64,000 bases of DNA from Rhizobium aethiopicum (GCF_014197535.1 NZ_JACIFV010000026.1:30607-94606), one strand, 5' to 3'; counted from the first letter of the stretch, positions 1 through 8,323 are shown. Numbers and translations: made by a program. The notes: generated by a model from the letters alone, not told the origin.

Positions 1-427
1 GCGAATAGATTGGCTCCAGCCGGCCGGACATGTCGCGCGACATGGTGCTCTGAGCGATCTGCAGGAAGATGAGGCCGGAGGATTGGGCGATATCGTCGAA
101 TCGCAGATGGTTGTCCTTGCCGTAACCCTGCATCGAGGGCCAGGCGAGGTAGAGATCGACGCGCTCGGCGGCGCCGTCATGCCTCTGGCTCGGGAAGCGG
201 ATGGTATTTTCGGGGAATCTCACTGTGTCGCGGCCGATGGTCAGCGTGATTTCCGCCGTGCTGTCGGTATTGCCGGCAAGGGAGATGTGCCGGCCGAACC
301 AACGGCCGGCGATGCTGATGGCGACGGTCAGGACCGCCAGGACTGATATCGCCGCCATCGTACGCAGAAGAAACCTCATCGAAAGAAGCGGTTGCTCGTC
401 GGGTGCGCTTTGGGCGGCTTGGCTCAT
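1..427 (-). CDS. Partial membrane-anchored hypothetical protein
   Basis: An open frame enters the window from the left edge on the minus strand, so only its N-terminal ~142 residues are visible and no stop is seen. The protein begins MSQAAQ, has one hydrophobic segment at about residues 21-40 (LLRTMAAISVLAVLTVAI) and then a soluble, probably periplasmic part containing IRFPSQRHDGAAERVDLYLA. I do not recognise a named family. An in-frame ATG at 466 would add 13 residues (MFFLRR...); neither start has a clear Shine-Dalgarno. A CtrA-like element, TTAA-N7-CTAA, lies upstream at 518-532. The frame shows normal high-GC third positions and no interruption, which supports it being real. Confidence 0.6.
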   Translation of the reverse strand, partial: MSQAAQSAPDEQPLLSMRFLLRTMAAISVLAVLTVAISIAGRWFGRHISLAGNTDSTAEITLTIGRDTVRFPENTIRFPSQRHDGAAERVDLYLAWPSMQGYGKDNHLRFDDIAQSSGLIFLQIAQSTMSRDMSGRLEPIYS

Positions 428-570
428 GGCGGTTCTTTGCGTTTCGGTCCGCCGCAGGAAGAACATGAGCCGCCGGTGCCGATGATGAATCTCATCGCCA
501 TGATCGAACCGGCAGGGTTAATACTTCGCTAAGATTGTGGGTCGCAGCTGTCCCGGGATGGACGCATGTC

Positions 571-612
571 CCAAAAAGGAGCGAGCCGTTCCCGGGACAG
601 CGGGAACGGCTC
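571..612 (-). terminator. Intrinsic terminator of the BTLCP gene
   Basis: A perfect 12-bp inverted repeat (GAGCCGTTCCCG at 583-594 and CGGGAACGGCTC at 601-612) has a 6-nt loop. Read on the minus strand it is followed within four bases by a T-run (CTTTTTGG). It lies about 75 bp past the stop of the peptidase gene that ends at 687. Confidence 0.75.
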
Positions 613-686
613 TTGGGCACCGGTCGGGGACGGGATGCGGGGACTGACCGGGCCGAAACCTGTGCCGGCTTTGCCGGCTGGCTGGT

Positions 687-1292
687 TTACCTGACGCTGC
701 CGACCGCGACAGCGCGGCCGTCCTGAAGCTTCGACCAGCGGGCCGGATCGCTGGCGGACTGGCGCTTCAGATAGGTGTATTCGGTGTCCGACCACAGCAG
801 CACCTTGTTGCGCATGTTGTCGAGAATGAAATCGCCGTGATCGGTGCGGACCGTCAGTACGGCATGGCCTTCGCCGTTCGGCTGCAGCACGACGGTGATC
901 AGCGTGTCGGATGGCGAGAAGCCGTCCTCGATCAGCATCTTGCGCTTCAGCAGGGCATAGTCCTCGCAATCGCCGACGGTTGTGGGATAGGCCCAGCGTT
1001 CCTCGACGCCGTAGATCTGTTCATCCGTCTCCGGCTGGATCGATGAATTGACCGTGTAGTTGACCTTGAGAATTTCCTTCCAGCGATCCTCCGTGAGGAC
1101 GGCCGGCCCGGCATCGCCGCCGGCATAGGTGCATTCCGTCGGATTGGCCTTGCAGAATTCATAGTGTCCGATCGGCGGGCTGGCATTGCCGGCGAGGGCC
1201 ATGCTGGCGGGCGTTGCCTGTCCCGAGCCCGCCATTGCCATCATGATCGCACTGGCCAGAAGGCCGCCTTTCAGGATATTCGCAGCTGTCAT
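687..1292 (-). CDS. Transglutaminase-like cysteine peptidase (BTLCP family), secreted
   Basis: This 201-residue protein belongs to the bacterial transglutaminase-like cysteine proteinase family. The N-terminus (ILKGGLLASAIMMAMAGSGQA) is a signal peptide, so it should act in the periplasm. The expected catalytic triad is visible: Cys109 in GDCEDYALLKR, His143 in GEGHAVLTV and Asp158 in FILDNM. In other bacteria such proteins act with cyclic-di-GMP systems (LapG type) to clip surface proteins, but this short rhizobial form has no linked partner here and its substrate is unknown. The start is supported by GGGGAGA seven bases upstream. A strong terminator follows the gene, so it is probably monocistronic. 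Confidence 0.85.
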   Translation of the reverse strand: MTAANILKGGLLASAIMMAMAGSGQATPASMALAGNASPPIGHYEFCKANPTECTYAGGDAGPAVLTEDRWKEILKVNYTVNSSIQPETDEQIYGVEERWAYPTTVGDCEDYALLKRKMLIEDGFSPSDTLITVVLQPNGEGHAVLTVRTDHGDFILDNMRNKVLLWSDTEYTYLKRQSASDPARWSKLQDGRAVAVGSVR

Positions 1293-1644
1293 TGCCGTCT
1301 CCCCTAAGTTGAGGCGACAATGACACGGACGTTTTTATCTCACGCAAAATTACGCAATAGAATTAAATGCTTAGTTGAATAAAATGCCGATAAAACTTGG
1401 CTCGAATGCGAATAAAATTCGGTGCGTATTTGTGTCGAAATCGATTAAAATTGTAGTGCACGCGACAAGGACTTCGCCAATGGAAAGCCTGCGCCGCCGT
1501 CGCGTCGTTAAGAGTTTTCGCTGAGCCGGATAAGTGCCGGCGGCGCTGCGGCGGGATGCTTGCAGTGGCGATGCCGGTGGAATCTGCCGGTTGGAACGGG
1601 CCGAAAGCAGAATATCGCTCGGATTCCGGGGGCCGACATTAAAA
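1293..1644. other. Intergenic region, AT-rich, no gene seen
   Basis: About 350 bp between the BTLCP start and the proline iminopeptidase stop. Positions 1330-1460 are much more AT-rich than the surroundings and carry repeated GAATAAAAT (near 1377 and 1409) plus a related GATTAAAAT. This stretch probably holds the BTLCP promoter and perhaps regulator sites. No coding frame with a ribosome-binding site was found. Confidence 0.4.
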
Positions 1645-2616
1645 TTATTTTTGACAAGAATCGCGAAATCGATCGCTGGCGGCGACGATTGCCGCGCTCA
1701 TATCGGGGTTTGCGGTGGAATGGGAAGCGCGCGGAAGGATCACGAGCTCGCTTTGCGGCCAAGCGCGGGCCAGTTCCCAGGCGGTGACGAGCGGTGCCTC
1801 GATGTCGAACCGTCCCTGCAGCAGGATGCCGGGAATGCCGGCAAGCCGCGCGGCGTTCTTCAAGAGCACGCCATCCTCCAGCCAGGCGCCGTTGACGAAG
1901 TAGTGGGTGATGATACGGGCGCGCGTCAGCAGATAAGCCGGATCGGCCCAGCAGCGCGGCAGTCCTTCCCCGGCGAGCAGGATCGAGGCTGATTCCCAAT
2001 CATGCCAGTCACGCGCCGCCTTGAGGCGCGTTTCAGGATCCGGAGCGTTGAGGAGGCGGTGATAGGCGCTGGCCATGTCCTCATCCAGTTCTGGCGCGCC
2101 GGATTGTATTCCCTGACGGAAACGGTGCCACTCTTCCGGAAAAAGCGGCGCCATGCCGCGGCAAAGCCAGTCGATTTCCGATCGCCGCGTGGTGGTCACG
2201 CCCGATATGACCATCGCTGTGACATGCTGCGGATGCGTTTCGGCATAGGCGAGCGCCAGCGTCGAGCCCCAGGAGTTACCGAAAAGCAGCCATCTGTCGA
2301 TGCCGAGAAAGAGCCGCAGACTCTCGATATCGGCCACGAGATGCCAGGTCGTATTGAGGGAGAGATCGGTTTCGGGATCTGCGGCACTCGGCAGGCTCCG
2401 GCCGCAATTGCGCTGGTCGAAGAGGATGATTCGATAGGCGTCCGGATCGAACTGCCGGCGCGCCGCGGTTGAACAGCCCGAGCCCGGCCCGCCGTGCAGC
2501 ACGAGTGCCGGCCGCCCCATCGGGTTGCCGCAGGCTTCCCAATAGATCAGGTTGCCGTCGCCCGTATCGAGCAGGCCGTGATCATAGGGTTCGATTTCCG
2601 GGTAGAGAGCTGCCAT
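1645..2616 (-). CDS. pip: Proline iminopeptidase (alpha/beta hydrolase)
   Basis: This 323-residue cytoplasmic serine peptidase removes N-terminal proline from peptides. It is a full-length S33-family enzyme: HGGPG (41-45) forms the oxyanion region, GNSWGS carries the nucleophile Ser115, and Asp271 (LLQGRFD) and His299 (PRASH) complete the triad. The segment FDQRNCGRS is the family's usual DQRG-type strand. No signal peptide is present. It stands alone on the minus strand. The physiological role is probably peptide catabolism. A fine distinction from related aminopeptidases cannot be made from sequence alone. Confidence 0.88.
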   Translation of the reverse strand: MAALYPEIEPYDHGLLDTGDGNLIYWEACGNPMGRPALVLHGGPGSGCSTAARRQFDPDAYRIILFDQRNCGRSLPSAADPETDLSLNTTWHLVADIESLRLFLGIDRWLLFGNSWGSTLALAYAETHPQHVTAMVISGVTTTRRSEIDWLCRGMAPLFPEEWHRFRQGIQSGAPELDEDMASAYHRLLNAPDPETRLKAARDWHDWESASILLAGEGLPRCWADPAYLLTRARIITHYFVNGAWLEDGVLLKNAARLAGIPGILLQGRFDIEAPLVTAWELARAWPQSELVILPRASHSTANPDMSAAIVAASDRFRDSCQK

Positions 2617-2992
2617 CGGTTCGGTTCACTTTCGGTCGGGGCGGCCCCTTATCCATTACATCGCTGACAAAGGGAAGACGGGTGGCGCGTGACGCTCCGG
2701 ACGCAAAATCACTGCACGATTTTAGGCAACCTGCTTGGCGACGATCCTTGTCGCAACTTGTTCCACCCATAATATCAGCGGTTAATCGGTGGAACCACTT
2801 GCGGCAGCACCCCAAGCGTGCGTTCCAAAGCCGGATTTGTTGCCGCTTGCAGGTCTGTTGACGCGAGGCGCAGGCGTCTTCAACGCGACCAGACCGGGAG
2901 CCCGCCGGACCTCGAAAGCGTCGTCGGTGGAAGTCCGTCGAGAATGCACCGCTGCAGAGGTTGGGAAGGGCAGGAGGTTTCGCACGAAACTT
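2617..2992. other. Intergenic region, no gene seen
   Basis: About 375 bp between the proline iminopeptidase start and the PilZ gene stop, both on the minus strand. I see no convincing coding frame. A minus-strand GGAAC-N16-CGTC near 2757 is one base off the alphaproteobacterial EcfG promoter consensus and could serve the iminopeptidase gene, but this is weak. Confidence 0.3.
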
Positions 2993-3607
2993 TTAAAGGA
3001 ATTCCCGCAGCGTTTCGCGGGACTGGATCGATAGGAATTCGATCGCCACGCCTTCGACGAAATGACGCACGACACGGCCGCGCATGTTGCCGAGGCGCAC
3101 GGCCGTTCCGATCGAGGGACGCATTTCGACGTCGATGGCGGCGCCCGACAGCGACAGGTCCATGATGCGGCAGGTATAGCGCGTGCCATCCTCGAGCGTG
3201 AGTTCGGTCTTCGTATCACGCGGCGTCAGACGGTCGTGGCGGCGATCTTCCGGCAGGCCGAGCTCGTGCTTGTTGGCAAGCCAGGTGAGCTGGGCAGCGA
3301 GCTTCTCGCGCTTGCGCTCCGTGGCATTGATCGACATGGTGAAGCCGCGGCCGTCGAGCGTCTGAACGTAACCTTCGACGCGCCCGAGATGGTCGATATA
3401 GGCGACGACGCGTTCGTTGGCGCGCGGCCGGCCGGAGCAGGTGACGTACATATCGCCGGGCGACATGTCGATCACCATGCATTCGAACTCCTCGTAATTC
3501 GCAAGCATCAGCCGGCCCTGCATATTGATCGGCACGCGCTGGAAAACGCCTTGTTCAGGGCGCGGCGCAGGTCGTTGCGTCTGAGCTGGCTGGAACGAGT
3601 GCATCAA
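2993..3607 (-). CDS. Tandem PilZ-domain protein
   Basis: A 204-residue cytoplasmic protein with two PilZ-like halves. The C-terminal half carries the c-di-GMP signature: RRHDR (RxxxR) near residues 121-126 and DLSLSG (DxSxxG) about 27 residues later. The N-terminal half (VPINMQGRLMLANYEEFECM, then DMSPGD) keeps the fold pattern but has lost a proper RxxxR and has a shifted DxSxxG, so it is probably a non-binding YcgR-like or dimerisation half. The protein likely senses c-di-GMP and affects motility or exopolysaccharide. Its target is unknown. The neighbouring upstream gene on the same strand is also a small signalling protein (PAS). Confidence 0.82.
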   Translation of the reverse strand: MMHSFQPAQTQRPAPRPEQGVFQRVPINMQGRLMLANYEEFECMVIDMSPGDMYVTCSGRPRANERVVAYIDHLGRVEGYVQTLDGRGFTMSINATERKREKLAAQLTWLANKHELGLPEDRRHDRLTPRDTKTELTLEDGTRYTCRIMDLSLSGAAIDVEMRPSIGTAVRLGNMRGRVVRHFVEGVAIEFLSIQSRETLREFL

Positions 3608-3728
3608 AGGGCTTCTTCATAAAAACTGGAGAGATTAATCCTTACCTCCAATCCATTAACAGAAGGTTGTTTCGCCTTGTTGTGACATAGCCGAAAACGA
3701 GTGCGCGCCTTGTCCTGAAACAAGACGC

Positions 3729-4343
3729 TTAACGCGCCTCGGCACTCAACAGCTGTGACACCATGCGGCGCATGGCCTGGCCGAACCCGATGCCTTTTGC
3801 CGCGACGACTTCGTTGATCGAGCGCAGTTCGGCCGGCATGGCCTTGCTGAATTTTTCGGGCAGCAGACGGCTGCGGTCGAGCGCCAGGAATTCCAGCGGC
3901 ACGATCTCCAGCCAGCTCGCAGGCGCCGTCGGTGCGATCGCGCCGAGCAGCCGGTCGCAGGCGCCGTCCGACGAGCGCAGCGGCATCATGATGATCTCGA
4001 AGGAGGCCTGATGACCGACGGTGCTGTAGCCGGTGGTGTTGAACAGGGCCGGCATGGCATGGTCCATAACGCCCATCGCCGTGCGTTCGATGTCCGCGTG
4101 CTGGCCATGCGCCCAAAGGGACGAAAAACGTTCACCGCGCAGGTCGCGTCCGAAGAAATCGCAGATGCGGGTGCCGGCGAGCCGGAAAACGATGTCTCCG
4201 CCGTCGCGCGTCTCGAGGATGAAGAGACTTTGCAGAAGATGGGGAACGGCAGAGGGTTCGACCTGTGATTTCAGCGGCGCATCGGCAGCGCCGCGGATAC
4301 GGTTCCAATAGTCAAAAATTTCGATGGTCGTTTGCACACGCAT
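3729..4343 (-). CDS. PAS-domain protein (PAS_5 type)
   Basis: This 204-residue protein starts at ATG 4343 (MRVQTTIEIFDYWNRIRG); an in-frame start at 4373 would add ten residues of unlikely sequence. It fits the PAS_5 family, which is abundant in Rhizobiales and usually a stand-alone sensor-like domain: IFDYWNRIRG, then FRLAGTRICDFFGRDLRG. No kinase, cyclase or DNA-binding domain is attached. Ligand and partner are unknown. It is transcribed toward the PilZ gene, with a gap of about 120 bp, so the two may be co-transcribed. Confidence 0.75.
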   Translation of the reverse strand: MRVQTTIEIFDYWNRIRGAADAPLKSQVEPSAVPHLLQSLFILETRDGGDIVFRLAGTRICDFFGRDLRGERFSSLWAHGQHADIERTAMGVMDHAMPALFNTTGYSTVGHQASFEIIMMPLRSSDGACDRLLGAIAPTAPASWLEIVPLEFLALDRSRLLPEKFSKAMPAELRSINEVVAAKGIGFGQAMRRMVSQLLSAEAR

Positions 4344-4376
4344 TTCACACCAACCTGTCCCATTCCGGAGCATTTT

Positions 4377-4589
4377 CGGGCAGTCATTGCCCGTACAGCT
4401 TCTACCTTGCGGATTTCATGCCAGATCCAGGCCGTTAAGGTTAAGAAAGGGTTTCGGTTGAGGCGCGACGTCTATCGTGGCAATGTCCAGTCATCGCTTC
4501 GACTTTCGGAGTTCAGCACGATCTGCCGATCCTGGGTCTTTCCAGGAATTCGGGTTACGCCGCCCGGCACTACGGGCGGCTTTTTTTTT
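4377..4589 (+). ncRNA. Candidate small RNA or rhomboid leader
   Basis: This interval lies between the divergent PAS and rhomboid genes and has no coding frame. It ends on the plus strand in a textbook intrinsic terminator, yet no plus-strand gene lies upstream of that terminator. Two further hairpins are visible: CGGGCA/TGCCCG at 4377-4393 and CCTGG/CCAGG near 4531-4546. A transcript of up to about 200 nt ending at 4589 would explain the terminator. The alternative is an attenuating leader of the rhomboid gene, whose start codon is 45 bp downstream. I found no clear -35/-10 pair and do not recognise an Rfam family. Confidence 0.3.
4559..4589 (+). terminator. Strong intrinsic terminator with no upstream gene
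   Basis: The stem is GCCGCCCG (4559-4566) and CGGGCGGC (4573-4580), with a 6-nt loop, followed directly by nine T residues. The orientation is plus only. The nearest upstream annotated gene is divergent, so this site must end an unannotated transcript or attenuate the rhomboid gene. Confidence 0.85.
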
Positions 4590-4633
4590 GACAGGCGCTC
4601 CTGTATGGCTGAGGCCTCAACGAGGCGATAAAA

Positions 4634-5422
4634 ATGAACGAGCAGACGGGCGAGCCAGACAAGGCGCCGGAACCCTCCGAGGCCCGGCCGCCGGCGCGGC
4701 CCCCGCGCGTACCGGTCTTCAACCTTCCGCCGGCGCTGCTCTTCAGCCTTTGCCTGCTCATCCTTATCTATGCGGTGCAGGCGCTCGTTCTCTCGGACGA
4801 TGCGGTGGGCTGGCTGCTGTTTACCTTCGGTTTCGTCCCCGCTCGCTACGTGATTCCGTTGTCGCAGCAGGGGCTGGAGCTGTTCTGGACGCCCGTTACC
4901 TATTCGCTGCTGCACGGCAGCACCCAGCATATCGTCTTCAACGCCTTCTGGCTGATGGCCTTCGGCGCGCCGGTCGTGCGCCGCATCGGGACGTTGCGGT
5001 TCCTGTTCTTCTGGATCTTGTCCGCCGTCGCTTCCGCCGCCCTGCACGCGATCCTCAACTGGGGAGACGTATCGCTGCTGATCGGCGCCTCGGGCGTCAT
5101 TTCCGGGCTGATGGGGGCCGCCTGCCGATTCGCCTTTCCGGCCGATCGGCGACCGATGCCGGTGGCGCATCTCAACGCCCGGCTTTCGATCATCGACGCC
5201 CTGAAGAGCCGGACCGTCGTCATCTTCATGCTTCTCTGGCTGGTCGGCAACGCCTTGATTGCCGCCGGCATTCCGCTCGTCGGCGACAGCGACCAGGAGA
5301 TCGCCTGGGACGCGCATATCGGCGGCTTCGTGTTCGGCTTCCTTTTGTTTTCGCTGTTCGACCGGGCGCCACGGCCGCCCGCAGAACCGGCGGGAGCGGA
5401 GAAGGATATGTTGCAATCCTGA
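4634..5422 (+). CDS. Rhomboid-family intramembrane serine protease
   Basis: A 262-residue inner-membrane protease that cleaves transmembrane segments. After a proline-rich cytoplasmic N-terminus (1-30) there are about six hydrophobic helices. Family residues are visible: HGSTQH and Asn103 in the LLHGSTQHIVFNAF segment, nucleophile Ser153 in LIGASGVISG, and His228 in AWDAHIGGFVFGF. Length and motif order are normal for bacterial rhomboids. AGGCGAT precedes the ATG. The substrate is unknown. The CBS-domain gene follows after about 95 bp, separated by a palindromic regulator site, so the two are not simply one operon. Confidence 0.9.
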   Translation: MNEQTGEPDKAPEPSEARPPARPPRVPVFNLPPALLFSLCLLILIYAVQALVLSDDAVGWLLFTFGFVPARYVIPLSQQGLELFWTPVTYSLLHGSTQHIVFNAFWLMAFGAPVVRRIGTLRFLFFWILSAVASAALHAILNWGDVSLLIGASGVISGLMGAACRFAFPADRRPMPVAHLNARLSIIDALKSRTVVIFMLLWLVGNALIAAGIPLVGDSDQEIAWDAHIGGFVFGFLLFSLFDRAPRPPAEPAGAEKDMLQS

Positions 5423-5478
5423 GCCGGGCGGTGCACCATCGAACGATCCGCGATTGGGGGGAGAAACCGCCGCGGTTG

Positions 5479-5498
5479 CCTGTGACACATGTCACAGG
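5479..5498. promoter_or_regulatory. Perfect CRP/FNR-superfamily-type palindrome
   Basis: The sequence CCTGTGACACATGTCACAGG has 9-bp arms around a 2-bp centre, and its core matches TGTGA-N6-TCACA, the canonical cAMP-CRP site. It ends 19 bp before the ATG of the CBS-domain gene and abuts its AGGAGG ribosome-binding site. This position suggests repression or roadblock, or an RNA hairpin next to the ribosome site, rather than classical activation. Confidence 0.55.
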
Positions 5499-5517
5499 CT
5501 CGACATAGGAGGTTCGA

Positions 5518-5952
5518 ATGACCAGTTCAGTCAAAGCAATCCTCGACCTGAAGGGCAGGGACGTCATCACCGCCGGGCCGAACACCACCGTCGCCGAGGC
5601 GGCCGCCATTCTGAGCAAGAAGAAGATCGGCGCCATCGTCGTCGTCGGCATGGAGAACCGGATTTCGGGCATGTTCACCGAGCGCGATCTGGTGCATGCC
5701 ATCGCCAAGCACGGCAAGGATGGCCTCGATCAGCCGCTCTCTCAGCTCATGACTTCAAAGGTCTACCGCTGCCACGAGGAGACGACCGTCAACGAGTTGA
5801 TGGAACTGATGACCAGCCGCCGCTTCCGCCACGTGCCGGTGGAAAGCAACGGCAAGCTTGCCGGCATCATCTCGATCGGCGACGTGGTGAAATCCCGGAT
5901 CGCGGAAGTCGAGCGCGAAGCCGAGGAGATCAAGGCCTATATCGCCGGCTGA
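5518..5952 (+). CDS. Stand-alone CBS-pair protein
   Basis: A 144-residue cytoplasmic protein made only of two CBS motifs (about residues 10-65 and 78-135). The first ends IVVVGMENRISGMFTERDLV, the second VPVESNGKLAGIISIGDVV; both have the usual G-x-x-S/T-x-x-D adenosine-nucleotide binding ending. Such proteins bind AMP, ATP, NAD or SAM and tune partner enzymes or channels. The start is certain: ATAGGAGG lies a few bases upstream. The palindrome at 5479-5498 suggests control by a CRP/FNR-family regulator. A small GC hairpin (5982-5997) without a T-run follows. Confidence 0.85.
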   Translation: MTSSVKAILDLKGRDVITAGPNTTVAEAAAILSKKKIGAIVVVGMENRISGMFTERDLVHAIAKHGKDGLDQPLSQLMTSKVYRCHEETTVNELMELMTSRRFRHVPVESNGKLAGIISIGDVVKSRIAEVEREAEEIKAYIAG

Positions 5953-5999
5953 GGGTCCGGCTGTTTGTTCAAACGTGCTGTCGCCCCTTTCGGGGCGCT

Positions 6000-6962
6000 T
6001 CACGGAGGGCTGGCGTAGACTTCCTGCATGCGCTTGATCTCGGGAAGCCTGGCTCTCGCTTCCTCGTAGCCGCGTTCGATCGCCTCGCCGGCCCGATGGA
6101 ATTCCGAGAGGCCGATATAGCTGAGGCGCGGCTGCAGCGAAATGTCGGGCGGATCGCCGGCAAGGCGGGCGCGGGCAATCCTGTCCTGGATGATGTTGAA
6201 AGCCTGCACCATCACGCCGGTCATGCCGAGGCGAGCATAAGGCGCCTCTTCCTGTTTCTGCATTTCCTGCTGCGAGAGGCTGGCATTGTGCCGGACCACG
6301 GCCGAGCGGCCGTAGAGATCGTAATTGAGATTGACGGCGACGACCAGCGGCTGCTCATAGGCACGGCAGACGGAGACGGGAACCGGGTTGACCAGCGCGC
6401 CGTCGACCAGCGTGCGGTGATTGCTGCGGACCGGCTCGAAGATGCCGGGCAGGGCATAGGAGGCGCGCAGCGCCGTGATCAGCGAACCATTGGCAATCCA
6501 GACCTCGTGGCCGGTATTGACCTCGGCCGCGACTGCGACGAATGGCCGGTCCAGATCCTCGACGTTCAGGCCCTCGAGATGCTCCTGCATGCGCTTGGTC
6601 AGCCGCATGCCGCCGAACAGCCCGCTGCCGCCGATCGTCAGATCCAGCAGACTGGCGATGCGGCGCATGGTCAGCGAGCGCGCGAAGGTTTCGAGTTCAT
6701 CGAGCTTGCCGGCGAGATAGCAGCCGCCGACCAGCGCGCCGATCGATGTGCCGGCAATCATGCCGATCTCGATACCGGCCTCGTCGAGTGCGCGCAGTAC
6801 GCCGATATGGGCCCAGCCGCGGGCCGCGCCGCCGCCAAGCGCGAGCGCGATCTTGACTCTGTTGACAGGCGCGGGCGAGGGAATTGTCTCGAGTATCGTC
6901 GACATGCCGGAACCGGAACCTTCGCCTTCAGCGCTTTGACGGTGTAGACTCCAGTTCAGCAT
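6000..6962 (-). CDS. Patatin-like phospholipase (RssA/YlbK type)
   Basis: A 320-residue protein with the Ser-Asp dyad of bacterial patatins: the glycine-rich oxyanion segment ALGGGAARGWAHIG (41-54), nucleophile Ser73 in GTSIG, and Asp187 in LVDGALVNPVPV. Membrane phospholipids or lysophospholipids are the likely substrates. The start at 6962 is favoured because GGAGGGGAGAG lies just upstream; an internal ATG at 6905 would remove 19 poorly conserved residues. It converges on the CBS gene and stands upstream of no obvious partner. No export signal is seen, so it is likely cytoplasmic or a peripheral inner-membrane enzyme. Confidence 0.87.
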   Translation of the reverse strand: MLNWSLHRQSAEGEGSGSGMSTILETIPSPAPVNRVKIALALGGGAARGWAHIGVLRALDEAGIEIGMIAGTSIGALVGGCYLAGKLDELETFARSLTMRRIASLLDLTIGGSGLFGGMRLTKRMQEHLEGLNVEDLDRPFVAVAAEVNTGHEVWIANGSLITALRASYALPGIFEPVRSNHRTLVDGALVNPVPVSVCRAYEQPLVVAVNLNYDLYGRSAVVRHNASLSQQEMQKQEEAPYARLGMTGVMVQAFNIIQDRIARARLAGDPPDISLQPRLSYIGLSEFHRAGEAIERGYEEARARLPEIKRMQEVYASPP

Positions 6963-7078
6963 TGCGCTCTCCCCTCCAGCAGAACACGTATGTCTTGATA
7001 GTGTCCCCGATCGGTTGCCAAATGGTATATAGAAGCGGTTTCTGGCACAATAAGGGGCAAATACCAGTATAGTTCAGT

Positions 7079-7531
7079 CTATTTTCCGTAGACATCCTGC
7101 GGATCGAAATGACGTTCGTCGTCGACGATGTCGAGCATCGGCTTTCCGTCGCGCAGCGTCACCGTCCGATAGAAGCAGGAACGGCGGCCGGTGTGACAGG
7201 TGGCGTCATGGCCGGCGACCTCGACCTTCAGCCAGATGGCATCCTGATCGCAATCGGTGCGAATTTCCTTCACCGTCTGAAGATTGCCCGAGGTCTCGCC
7301 CTTTTTCCAGATCTTGCCACGCGACCGACTGAAATAATGGGCCGTGCCCGTCTGGATGGTCAGCGCCAGGGCCTGGGCATTCATATGCGCCACCATCAGC
7401 AGTTCGCCATCGCCGGCGTCGGTGACGATCGCGGTGATCAGGCCGCGGTCGTCGAAACGCGGCGTGAAATCGCCGGCGTCTTCCAACGCCGACTTGTCCT
7501 CGGATGGTTGATTGAAGATCAGTTGACTCAT
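7079..7531 (-). CDS. hisI: Phosphoribosyl-AMP cyclohydrolase
   Basis: The 150-residue enzyme opens the purine ring of phosphoribosyl-AMP, the third step of histidine biosynthesis. It is the stand-alone HisI domain without the HisE fusion found in enterics. Zinc and active-site elements are visible: AHMNAQAL, RSRGKIWKKGETSGN, DCDQDAIW and the cysteine segment CHTGRRSCFYR. AGGAGGG is a good ribosome site before ATG 7531. folE lies immediately upstream with a gap of about 25 bp, so the pair is probably co-transcribed as folE-hisI, an arrangement seen in other Rhizobiales. Confidence 0.95.
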   Translation of the reverse strand: MSQLIFNQPSEDKSALEDAGDFTPRFDDRGLITAIVTDAGDGELLMVAHMNAQALALTIQTGTAHYFSRSRGKIWKKGETSGNLQTVKEIRTDCDQDAIWLKVEVAGHDATCHTGRRSCFYRTVTLRDGKPMLDIVDDERHFDPQDVYGK

Positions 7532-7556
7532 TGCGGCCCTCCTGAGGGAGCCGGTA

Positions 7557-8171
7557 TCAGCGGCTCCGCACCATGCTCATGAAACGGGCCTGATCGGCCG
7601 GTTCGGTCTTGAACGTTCCGGTAAACGTCGTGGTCAAGGTGGTCGAACCCTGCTTCTGAACGCCACGCATCGCCATGCACATATGTTCGGCCTCGATCAG
7701 TACGGCAACACCGCGCGGATTGAGCGTATCGTCGATGGCCCGGGCAATCTGGGCCGTCATCGTTTCCTGGGTCTGCAGGCGCCGGCCATAGATCTCGACT
7801 ACACGGGCAATCTTCGACAGGCCGAGCACGCGGCCATCAGGCATGTAGGCGACATGGGCCTTGCCGATGATCGGCACCATATGGTGTTCGCAATGCGAGT
7901 AGAACGGAATGTCCTTGACGAGGACCATGTCGTCGTAACCGGCGACTTCCTCGAAGGTTCGGCCAAGCACATCTTCCGGCGCCATGTCGTAGCCGGCGAA
8001 AAGCTCGCGGTAAGCTTTGGCGACACGGGCCGGCGTCTCGATGAGGCCTTCGCGCGTCGGATCGTCACCGGCCCAGCGCAACAGAACGCGAACGGCTTCC
8101 TCAGCCTCCTGCTGGGAGGGGCGCTCCGAGTCACGGTTCGGCTGCGGAAAGTTCTTTACGATGGCGTCCAT
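7557..8171 (-). CDS. folE: GTP cyclohydrolase I
   Basis: The enzyme converts GTP to 7,8-dihydroneopterin triphosphate, the first step of folate synthesis. It is the zinc-dependent FolE1 type: FYSHCEHHMVPIIGKAHVAY contains the zinc Cys and His residues, and GRRLQTQETMTAQIA and EAEHMCMAMRGVQKQGS are hallmark segments. I chose ATG 8171 (MDAIVKNFPQ, 204 residues), with CAGGAGA 9-10 bp upstream; an upstream in-frame ATG at 8222 would add 17 residues and has no ribosome site. The upstream region holds two inverted repeats that may regulate it. Confidence 0.95.
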   Translation of the reverse strand: MDAIVKNFPQPNRDSERPSQQEAEEAVRVLLRWAGDDPTREGLIETPARVAKAYRELFAGYDMAPEDVLGRTFEEVAGYDDMVLVKDIPFYSHCEHHMVPIIGKAHVAYMPDGRVLGLSKIARVVEIYGRRLQTQETMTAQIARAIDDTLNPRGVAVLIEAEHMCMAMRGVQKQGSTTLTTTFTGTFKTEPADQARFMSMVRSR

Positions 8172-8323
8172 GATCAATGGTCTCCTGGCCCGCATCGCGG
8201 ACCCATCTGTCGGAATCGCCACTGGTCAGTCCCATGCGGGAATTCATGCACCTTTGGCAGGCTCCGGGGCTTTCAGGGCTAATTCAAGCGCCCATCCGGC
8301 ACGGTTTCCCAATCAAACTTACA

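Noticed and set aside
5259..6947. A plus-strand open frame (562 codons) across the rhomboid end, the CBS gene and the patatin gene
   Set aside because: It overlaps three real genes in other frames, and its sequence is Arg/Gln/Gly-rich low-complexity shadow sequence.
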